From contig JAHQVJ010000041.1 in assembly GCA_019634415.1 (NCBI GenBank), positions 1-64,000 on the forward strand: a DNA stretch of 64,000 nucleotides, written 5' to 3'. Source of the stretch: Myxococcales bacterium. Lineage in GTDB: Bacteria > Myxococcota_A > UBA796 > GCA-2862545. A program made the translations under genes and the position numbers. Below the pieces are notes generated by a model. The model did no database searches, was not told the origin of the DNA, and was given only the letters and a program-made list of their open reading frames with translations. How positions within the stretch are numbered: the stretch's first letter is position 1; the number at the start of each line of letters is the position of its first letter. Of this stretch, positions 58,022 to 64,000 are shown piece after piece.

Positions 58022-59029
58022 ATGGACCACGCACCTTTCGCCGTTGCACTGGCCCTCACCCTGTTCAGCGCTCCCGCGCTGGCCTCCGACATCGACGAGC
58101 TGGTGCCGATGGCGGATGCCACCGCCGATCTGACGGAGTCGGCGGAGGAGCAGGCGCGTCGCCCCAGCAGGTCTCAGGCGCGTCGCAAGACCTCTCGCAC
58201 CCGGACTCCGGCCCGTCGCACGACCCGCACCACGCGGACGACGCGCACCACCCGCTCGGCGCGGCCCAACGCCGTGCCCCATCGGGTCCCGCGTACCAGC
58301 AGCGCCCGGCCCAGCAGCGCTCGCCCGCGCGCCCACACCCATCGGCCCGTCCGGCGTGCGCCGCCTCGGGTGGCCACCACTCGTCGCACCGTGGTCTACC
58401 GCCGCGTGCGGCCCGTGCACGGCGTGTTCGTCTATGGACCTCCGCCGCGGCACCACCGCCACTACCACCAGGCCCCCGTCGGCAACGTGCCGGTGCAGCA
58501 GGATCACCTGCCCAACCGCGCTGTGGACCGCGACAAGACTCTCGCCCTCGGGCTGCAGCTCGGCACGTTGCTGTCGAGCACCGAAGGCGGCCAGCTCTAC
58601 AGCGACCCGGGCCTTGGGCTGATGGCTCGCTACCGGCCTGCCGAGTCCGTGGGTCTGCAGCTCGACGTGTCGCGTCACAGCGGCAGCTCCGTGTTCTCCT
58701 TCGCCAACAGCACCCGTGCCCAGACCAAGGTGGCGGGCTCGGTCGACCTGTTCGCCTTCCCCTGGGCGCCCGTCAGCCCCTACGTGGTGGGCGGTGTGAC
58801 CTGGAACCAGCGCAACCTCTTCGAGGAGTACGCGGGCGACGGCTCCGTCACCCAGGTGAACACCTTCGACGCACTGTGGGGACTGCACGGCGGCTTGGGG
58901 CTGGAGCTCGCCATGGGCAAGCGCTTCGCATTGGACTTCGAGGGTCGGTACGTCGGATGGATCGACCGTCAGCCCACCGACCCGCGCGGCGCCCTACAGG
59001 GAACCGCTGGGATCCTCTTCCACTTCTGA
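58022..59029 (+). CDS. Outer-membrane beta-barrel protein with long Arg/Thr-rich linker
   Basis: 335 residues. Signal peptide MDHAPFAVALALTLFSAPALA; residues ~45-160 are low complexity, rich in Arg, Thr, Ser, Pro and His with tandem RTT triplets. A compact eight-strand-type barrel follows (LALGLQLGTLLSS to GTAGILFHF, an aromatic C-terminus). The linker would be strongly basic and could bind peptidoglycan, LPS or nucleic acid; this is inference. The ATG is fixed by the signal peptide. Confidence 0.78.
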   Translation: MDHAPFAVALALTLFSAPALASDIDELVPMADATADLTESAEEQARRPSRSQARRKTSRTRTPARRTTRTTRTTRTTRSARPNAVPHRVPRTSSARPSSARPRAHTHRPVRRAPPRVATTRRTVVYRRVRPVHGVFVYGPPPRHHRHYHQAPVGNVPVQQDHLPNRAVDRDKTLALGLQLGTLLSSTEGGQLYSDPGLGLMARYRPAESVGLQLDVSRHSGSSVFSFANSTRAQTKVAGSVDLFAFPWAPVSPYVVGGVTWNQRNLFEEYAGDGSVTQVNTFDALWGLHGGLGLELAMGKRFALDFEGRYVGWIDRQPTDPRGALQGTAGILFHF

Positions 59030-59052
59030 AGCCCGTGGCGTGGCCCAGGTCG

Positions 59053-59535
59053 TCACTCCGTAGGCCTGGTCCAGTCGCCGCTGCGGCCCCCCGACTTCGC
59101 CAGCAGACGCACCGCGCCGATCTCGAGCGTTCGATCCACCGCCTTGAGCATGTCGTAGACGGTCAGGAGGGCGGCAGAAACGGCGCACATCGCCTCCATC
59201 TCCACCCCCGTGCGCCACTCCGTGCGGGCCGTGGCGCGACACACCACCTCCGCTGCGTCCACGTCGAGCTCCAGCTCCACGTCGATCCCCGTGAGGGGGA
59301 GTGGGTGGCACAGCGGGATCCAATCCGCCGTGCGCTTGGCTCCCTGGATCCCCGCGAGCTGGGCCACGGCGAGCACGTCGCCCTTCTTGGCGCTGCGCTG
59401 CTGCACCGCCACCAGGGCCTCGGGGCCCAGCCGGATCCGGCCTTCCGCCACCGCCTGTCGCTTGGTGATCCGCTTGTCGCCGACATCGACCATACGGGCG
59501 TTGCCGTGCTCGTCCAGGTGGGTGAGATCCGCCAT
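59053..59535 (-). CDS. moaC: Cyclic pyranopterin monophosphate synthase MoaC
   Basis: 160 residues, family length. The substrate-pocket signature IPLCHPLPLTGID and GVEMEAMCAVSAALLTVYDMLK are intact. It converts the cyclic GTP-derived intermediate to cPMP in molybdenum-cofactor synthesis. No other moa genes are nearby. Convergent with the Arg/Thr-rich barrel gene (23 nt). Confidence 0.96.
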   Translation of the reverse strand: MADLTHLDEHGNARMVDVGDKRITKRQAVAEGRIRLGPEALVAVQQRSAKKGDVLAVAQLAGIQGAKRTADWIPLCHPLPLTGIDVELELDVDAAEVVCRATARTEWRTGVEMEAMCAVSAALLTVYDMLKAVDRTLEIGAVRLLAKSGGRSGDWTRPTE

Positions 59536-59564
59536 GCGCCAAGCATAGTGTCGTGGAGGTTGGT

Positions 59565-59954
59565 GTGTCCCGTCGATCCGTGCAGTCCGGAGCTCCCTGG
59601 GAGGCCATCGCGGGCTACGCGCGTGCCGTGCGCGTGGGCGACACCATCCACGTCTCGGGCACCACCGCCACGGGGGAGGGCGGCGCCTTGGTGGGGGTGG
59701 GCGATCCGGCGCGCCAGACCGAGCGCTGCCTGCAGATCATCGCCGCCGCCCTGCAAGAGCTGGGGGCAGACCTCCGGCACGTGGTGCGCACACGCATGTA
59801 CGTCACCGACATCTCGCAGTGGGAGGCCATCGCCCGCGTGCACGGCGAGGTCTTCGCCGACATCCGGCCCGCCACCGCCATGGTGGAGGTGAGTGGCCTG
59901 GTGGATCCGGAGATGCTCGTGGAGATCGAGGCCGTCGCCATCGTGCACGACTGA
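59565..59954 (+). CDS. RidA/YjgF-family protein
   Basis: 129 residues. RidA pattern: VGDTIHVSGTTA, QTERCLQIIAAALQELGADLRHVVRTRMYVTDI and the C-terminal MVEVSGLVDPEMLVEIEAVA. The conserved Arg of the imine-deaminating RidA is in VRTRMYV. It should hydrolyse reactive enamines/imines or be one of the related Rid subfamilies. A GTG at 59565 follows GGAGG by five bases; a GTG at 59553 lies ahead of it. The stop overlaps a palindromic repeat. Confidence 0.88.
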   Translation: MSRRSVQSGAPWEAIAGYARAVRVGDTIHVSGTTATGEGGALVGVGDPARQTERCLQIIAAALQELGADLRHVVRTRMYVTDISQWEAIARVHGEVFADIRPATAMVEVSGLVDPEMLVEIEAVAIVHD

Positions 59955-59986
59955 TCGCGACAATCAACTCCGTGGATTGTCGCGAT
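59954..59986. repeat. Solitary copy of the dispersed hairpin
   Basis: Arms ATCGCGACAATCAAC and GTGGATTGTCGCGAT (one mismatch), loop TCC. It is the same hairpin as at 80-112 and 5906-5938, but no core is present. It starts on the last base of the ridA stop codon, and the convergent gene's stop lies 20 nt further on. Confidence 0.9.
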
Positions 59987-60005
59987 GAGGGCGCCTGCCA
60001 TCGAG

Positions 60006-60725
60006 CTACTCGATCTCCAAGGCGTCGACGGAGAACTGGGCGTCCACGGGGAAGTCGTCCACACCCGAGGGTGCCGGCGTCGACAGCTCCCCCACCAGCA
60101 CCGATCCCAGCAGCGGCCGCTCGTAGCGGACCAGGTGGCCATCGGAGCTGTAGAACAGCGTCCAGGCGCCTTGGGGGCCCGACCACACCAGCTGCGACGA
60201 CTGCACCGTCTGGCCGGCGATCTGGACCGGATGGGTGCCCTGGTGCTCCACCGAGCCGGACTGCACCTCGCCCGTGGATGCATCGAGGACCTGGGCAGAC
60301 GTGAGGCGCGTCAGGGGGAGCGAGGTGAGTGGATCTGCGAGATCCACCGTGGAGAGATCGATCTGCCCCAAGGGTAGCTGCCGGGTGCGGGAGCGGCCCG
60401 TGGAGGTGGTGGTGACGATCCAGTGCAGGGGGGTCCAGCGGCCCTGCACGTCCAGCGTGGCGCCGTCGTTGTCCACCACCGCATGGAAGGCCGCCGGCTG
60501 CCGGCCCGCCACGTGGGCGCTCAGGCGGCGTCGGTAGGAGGCTTCTCCCAGCGTGATCTCCGTGACCTCCGTGAGCATGCGGCTCGTGCCGTCGCGGGCC
60601 CCGAGCTGTCGCACCGTCAGGGTGCGCGTGCCGACGGCGGTGCCGTCCACCGACAGCCGCCAGCTCAGGGTGTGCTCCCGGTCGGCCGCCAGCGTCGTGC
60701 CCGCCAGGGCCCACAGCCCGATCAT
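60006..60725 (-). CDS. Secreted protein, DUF3108/DUF6134-like
   Basis: 239 residues. The signal peptide MIGLWALAGTTLAA is followed by a lipocalin-like run of beta strands (HTLSWRLSVDGTAVGTRTLTVRQLG... TEVTEITLGEASYRRRL). That pattern resembles periplasmic DUF3108/DUF6134 proteins, but the match is by appearance only. GGAGG precedes the ATG. Function unknown. Confidence 0.65.
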   Translation of the reverse strand: MIGLWALAGTTLAADREHTLSWRLSVDGTAVGTRTLTVRQLGARDGTSRMLTEVTEITLGEASYRRRLSAHVAGRQPAAFHAVVDNDGATLDVQGRWTPLHWIVTTTSTGRSRTRQLPLGQIDLSTVDLADPLTSLPLTRLTSAQVLDASTGEVQSGSVEHQGTHPVQIAGQTVQSSQLVWSGPQGAWTLFYSSDGHLVRYERPLLGSVLVGELSTPAPSGVDDFPVDAQFSVDALEIE

Positions 60726-60792
60726 GACGCCTCCGAGTCCGCGAACATAACGCTGCTGCAGAGGCTATGAGGGTCGTGACCGGGGGAGCACC

Positions 60793-61119
60793 ATGCGATG
60801 GACCATTCCGATGATCGGCCTCGCGGCATCACTGCTGGCGGCCTGCGGCGGTAGCGCCGCCTGCGACGAGATCCTGCAGCTGCAGGGAGACCTCACGGTG
60901 GGCGACATCGTGTACGGCAACCGGTGCGAGACCTGTCACGGCCCCGCCGGCGAGGGCGACGAGGGGCCAGCCCTCACCGACCGGATCCCGCGCATCACCC
61001 GCTGTCGCGTGATCTCGCAGGTGGTGGACGGAGGCGGCCTGATGCCCGCGTTCGGCGACAGCCTCGATCCGCAGGACATCGCCGACGTCGTCGAGTTCGT
61101 CTCGCTCGAGTTCCGATGA
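60793..61119 (+). CDS. Lipoprotein c-type cytochrome, single heme
   Basis: 108 residues. Lipoprotein signal ending at C18 (LLAAC); heme motif CETCH (C45, C48, H49) with the distal-ligand candidate Met in GGGLMPAFGD, and the class I cytochrome ending DIADVVEFVSL. Two extra cysteines (C24 and one in TRCRV) may form a disulfide. Likely an electron carrier at the membrane surface. The stop overlaps the next start as ATGA. Confidence 0.9.
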   Translation: MRWTIPMIGLAASLLAACGGSAACDEILQLQGDLTVGDIVYGNRCETCHGPAGEGDEGPALTDRIPRITRCRVISQVVDGGGLMPAFGDSLDPQDIADVVEFVSLEFR

Positions 61120-62681
61120 GTCGACGCGCCCTGCTCGAAGCCATCGAGCGCCGTCGGGCGTCGGAGCGGGGCCTGTCCTTTCGAGCGGGGAACCGGCGCA
61201 TGGCCGTGGTGTACCCGTCGCCGTACCGGGCCGGGATGTCGTCGCTCGGCTTCCAGCGCATCGTGGCGATCCTGCGAGAGCACGGGATCGCGGCCGAGCG
61301 GGCCTTCCTGCCCGACGACGTCGCTGCCTGGCAGGCTGCGGGCCAGTCCGTCGTCACCTACGAGACGGGCACGCCCCTCGAGGACTTCCCGCTGCTCGCG
61401 GTGTCGTTCGCCTACGAGGCAGAGCTGGTGGGGTTGCTGCAGCTGCTGCACACCTGCCGGATCCGCCCCTTGCGCGAGGAGCGCACCGAGGGCGATCCCA
61501 TGCTGCTGCTGGGAGGGCCGATCTCCATGGCCAGTCCGGCGTTCCTCGAGCCCTTCGTGGACGCAGCTCTCCTCGGAGAGGGGGAGGACGTGGTGGTGCC
61601 CGCCGTCGCGGGCTTCTTCGATGCGGAGACGCGGGAGGGCTGGCTCGACACCGTGAGCGCGCTTCCGGGCGGGTGGATCCCGGAGCGGGATGGCGCTCGT
61701 TTCCCGATCCCGGCCCAGGCCACGGATGCGCACCTGCCGGCCCGCTCGGGTTGGCTGGCTCCCGAGGCGGAGCTGTCGGACATGTTCCTGCTGGAGGGGG
61801 AGCGGGGCTGCCACCGCATGTGCACGTTCTGCGTGATGCGGCGCACCACCAACGGCGGCATGCGACTCGTCTCGTCGGATCGGATCCTTGAGCTGATCCC
61901 CGAGGAGGCGCGCAAGGTGGGTCTGGTGGGGGCGGCCATCAGCGACCATCCGGAGCTGCCGGCGCTGCTGGGCACCCTGGTGGCGTCGGGGCGGCAGGTG
62001 TCGGTCAGCTCACTGCGGGCAGATCGCGTGGCGCGGCGACCGGAGATCGCGCAGCAGCTGCGGGCCAGCGGCGCCAGGACCCTGACCACCGCCAGCGACG
62101 GTGCTTCGGAGCGGCTGCGCAAGTCGATGAAGAAGGGCACCACCGAGACCCACCTGCTCGCGTGCGGTCAGCAAGCCGGCGAGCTCGGCTTCGCCGTCTT
62201 CAAGCTCTACATGATGATCGGTGTGCCCGACGAGACCGACGACGACATCGACGAGCTGATTCGCTTCACCCGTGAGCTGGCCCAGGCCTGCCGCCCGTCG
62301 CGTCTCGCGTTGGGCGTGGCCCCCTTCGTGGCCAAGCGCAACACGCCGCTGGACGGGCTGCCCTTCGCGGGCATCAAGGCGGTGCAGCGGCGCATGAAGC
62401 GGCTCGAACGAGGCCTTCGCGGAGCGGCGGAGGTCCGTCCCGTGTCGGCACGCTGGGCGTGGATCGAGCACGAGCTCGCCCAGGGCGGCCCCGAGTCGGG
62501 GCTGGCCATGATGCATGGGCTCGCCGCCGGTGGCACCTTCGGCGACTACAAGCGAGCACTGGCGGCCGTGGCGGCGAGCACTCGTCGTCCGTGGGCCCGG
62601 TTCGAGGCACCCATGGTGGACCCCGAGGTCAGACGGGCTGGTTCATCTGGTAGAAGAACAGGAACGAGCCCACCAGGATGA
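61116..62681 (+). CDS. B12-binding-type radical SAM protein
   Basis: 521 residues. An N-terminal cobalamin-binding-like Rossmann region (MAVVYPSPYRAGMSSLGFQRIVAILREHG; MLLLGGPISMASP) is followed by the radical SAM core with C232-x3-C236-x2-C239 (CHRMCTFC) and MMIGVPDETDDDIDELIRF. Reaction not known; the family is mostly uncharacterised methyl or rearrangement enzymes. The last 17 codons run antisense into the convergent gene, a 53-nt overlap. Confidence 0.85.
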   Translation: MSRRALLEAIERRRASERGLSFRAGNRRMAVVYPSPYRAGMSSLGFQRIVAILREHGIAAERAFLPDDVAAWQAAGQSVVTYETGTPLEDFPLLAVSFAYEAELVGLLQLLHTCRIRPLREERTEGDPMLLLGGPISMASPAFLEPFVDAALLGEGEDVVVPAVAGFFDAETREGWLDTVSALPGGWIPERDGARFPIPAQATDAHLPARSGWLAPEAELSDMFLLEGERGCHRMCTFCVMRRTTNGGMRLVSSDRILELIPEEARKVGLVGAAISDHPELPALLGTLVASGRQVSVSSLRADRVARRPEIAQQLRASGARTLTTASDGASERLRKSMKKGTTETHLLACGQQAGELGFAVFKLYMMIGVPDETDDDIDELIRFTRELAQACRPSRLALGVAPFVAKRNTPLDGLPFAGIKAVQRRMKRLERGLRGAAEVRPVSARWAWIEHELAQGGPESGLAMMHGLAAGGTFGDYKRALAAVAASTRRPWARFEAPMVDPEVRRAGSSGRRTGTSPPG

Positions 62682-63597
62682 CCACGAGGATCACGACGGC
62701 GAGGCCGGCCAGGCTCGACTGGATGGCCATCTCCGCGTCCTTGCTGCGGGATCGCCTGGCTCCGCGCTCCGTGTCGACACTCCCCAGCTCCGTGGGACGC
62801 CCGGCGGGAATGTCGACGTGCTGCAGCTGCACCGCCTCGAAGCGGTGGGTCTCCCGATCGGGAGCAGGCACGAACTGCGAGGGGTCGAAGGCCTGAGTGG
62901 CCTCGTTGGACAGATCGAGTCCGACGGCCGTGGCCGCATCCGCCGAGGCGCGACTCAGCGCCGATACCACCGGCTGGCCGCGGGCCGGGGTGGATGCCAA
63001 CAGCGGAGCGAGCTCCCTGCTGTCTTCGGGGCCCTTGCTGGCTGGTGGCGCCTTGCTGGCCTTCGGCGCTCTGCCGGAGGCGAGCTCCTCGATCTCGGGA
63101 GGGGCCTCGCCCGGCGCGAGGCCGCGATGCACGACGGGGGGGCCGGGGAGCTCGTCGATCGGCCCCGACAGCGGATCGGGCGACGGTGCCGCCGGTGGGA
63201 CCACGGACGGGCTCCCGCGCGAACCTGTCGCGCCACCGCTGCCGCTCGCCGCTGCTTGCGGGCTCCGCGGTATCGACAGGCTGCTGGACGACAGATCGAG
63301 CACCGCTCGCTGCTGGGTCTCGGAGTCCTCGGTCGGCCGATCCACCGACAGCTCCTTGGGCATCTCCATCTGCACCGTGGACGGATCGGAGACCTCGGGC
63401 ATCGGGGGCAGCTCGTCCTCCTCACCGGCCTCCGTGGGCACCTCGGTGTCGCCTCGGAGCCGCTGGATGATGGCCCGTGTGACGCGACGTGCCGCGGGGA
63501 GCACGCCCGGCGCAGGCAGACGAGTGTCCGTGGGCGCGTCCTCGTCGACGGGATCGCGGCGTTGACGTGTGGGTAGGATGCGCCCCCCAGGCAGCAA
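62629..63597 (-). CDS. Tail-anchored disordered protein, start uncertain
   Basis: 322 residues from a TTG at 63597; no ATG is available near the 5' end, and a GTG at 63504 is the next choice. Residues ~1-290 are Pro-, Ser-, Ala- and charge-rich and likely disordered. One C-terminal helix (LAGLAVVILVVILVGSFLFFY) anchors it in the membrane with little outside. No family recognised. A Ser/Thr kinase gene lies just beyond it; it could be a kinase substrate, which is speculation. Confidence 0.6.
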   Translation of the reverse strand: MLPGGRILPTRQRRDPVDEDAPTDTRLPAPGVLPAARRVTRAIIQRLRGDTEVPTEAGEEDELPPMPEVSDPSTVQMEMPKELSVDRPTEDSETQQRAVLDLSSSSLSIPRSPQAAASGSGGATGSRGSPSVVPPAAPSPDPLSGPIDELPGPPVVHRGLAPGEAPPEIEELASGRAPKASKAPPASKGPEDSRELAPLLASTPARGQPVVSALSRASADAATAVGLDLSNEATQAFDPSQFVPAPDRETHRFEAVQLQHVDIPAGRPTELGSVDTERGARRSRSKDAEMAIQSSLAGLAVVILVVILVGSFLFFYQMNQPV

Positions 63598-63773
63598 GCC
63601 CCGTCGGTCGTATCACGACGAGCCGGATGGCGGCGTCTGGTGCGATCCGGGCGCGCTTTGGAGAATCTGCCCCTGGGCGCTCCGGCACATCCGTCGGAGC
63701 CGGGGTTTCCCCACGGTTTCGGGTATCCGTGCTGTAACCTCCGTGGAGCCTGGGCTCGCTTACGTGATCGGTG

Positions 63774-64000
63774 ATGAGTGTTCTCTGCGAGCCACTGGAG
63801 CCACCTTCCACCCTCGGACAAGGGCGGTACCGGGTGTTGGAGTCCATCGGGCACGGTGGGGTGGGCACCGTGTATCGGGCGCAGGATCGGATGCAGGGCA
63901 CCTCCGTGGCCATCAAGGTGCTCCAGCCGCGCCTCGTCGGCAGCAAGGTGGAGCAGCGCTTCCTGCGGGAGGCCGGAGCCATGCGGCGGCTGCGTCACCC
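63774..64000 (+). CDS. Ser/Thr protein kinase, 5' part (runs off the window)
   Basis: 75 codons before the window ends. The glycine loop IGHGGVGTVYRA, the lysine strand VAIKVL and the helix-C region RFLREAGAMRRLRHP fit a PknB-type kinase N-lobe. ATG at 63774; a GTG one codon before is possible. There is no convincing ribosome site. The 176 bp before it hold no other gene and may carry its promoter. Confidence 0.8.
   Translation, partial: MSVLCEPLEPPSTLGQGRYRVLESIGHGGVGTVYRAQDRMQGTSVAIKVLQPRLVGSKVEQRFLREAGAMRRLRH

Overview
The window looks like the replication-origin region of a high-GC, Gram-negative, deltaproteobacterial-type genome, most likely a member of Myxococcota. This assignment is inferred, not proven. 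It rests on the parS variant TGTTCCACGTGGAACA, which matches the Myxococcus form as I remember it, a bactofilin inside the parAB operon, PknB-like Ser/Thr kinases, many short lipoproteins, beta-barrel proteins ending in an aromatic residue, and the GC-rich codon use. Two conserved origin blocks face away from each other. rpmH-rnpA-yidC-jag-mnmE runs leftward (17.3 to 12.6 kb), and dnaA-dnaN-recF-gyrB runs rightward (17.8 to 24.5 kb). gyrA follows at 37.8 kb. The most likely oriC is the dnaA-dnaN intergenic region. It holds DnaA-box-like sequences next to an unusual inverted cluster of GTCAGCC heptamers.

Left part (1-12.6 kb). The window opens inside a tandem block of palindromic repeats. Three parS sites follow, then a tightly coupled operon: parA, parB, bactofilin, uridine kinase and a lipoprotein gene. 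Next come a GDPD-like lipoprotein that lacks its catalytic histidines, a leftward dapD-rhomboid-phzF group, mltG, an HDOD-GGDEF diguanylate cyclase and a NodB deacetylase lipoprotein.

Middle (22-41 kb). gyrB is translationally chained to two ArsA/Get3-like ATPases and a cysteine-rich Sel1-like protein. Then come a CapA-like protein and a rightward operon of a VCBS/FG-GAP lipoprotein with a serine-rich, possibly pore-forming C-terminus, a second lipoprotein, a phosphate-porin-like barrel and a small coiled-coil protein. These are followed by a small winged-helix protein, an outer-membrane barrel, an alpha/beta hydrolase, gyrA and a TPR protein.

Right part (41-64 kb). This holds a CAP-domain protein, a YdbS/YdbT PH-domain pair, a membrane-spanning Ser/Thr kinase, clpB, an SLC13-type transporter with RCK_C domains, a degenerate Hpt/receiver/GGDEF protein, an ABC-2/GldG/DUF4340 group without its ATPase, an Arg/Thr-rich barrel protein, moaC, ridA, a c-type cytochrome lipoprotein, a B12-binding radical SAM protein, a tail-anchored disordered protein and the start of another Ser/Thr kinase.

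No rRNA, tRNA, CRISPR array, insertion sequence or prophage was recognised. The features least explained by known biology are: (1) a dispersed repeat family built from the hairpin arm ATCGCGACAATCAAC and a roughly 105-nt core; (2) rnpA, which lacks a canonical start after rpmH and stays open through it in another frame; (3) the heptamer palindrome beside oriC; and (4) the FG-GAP/lipoprotein/porin operon.
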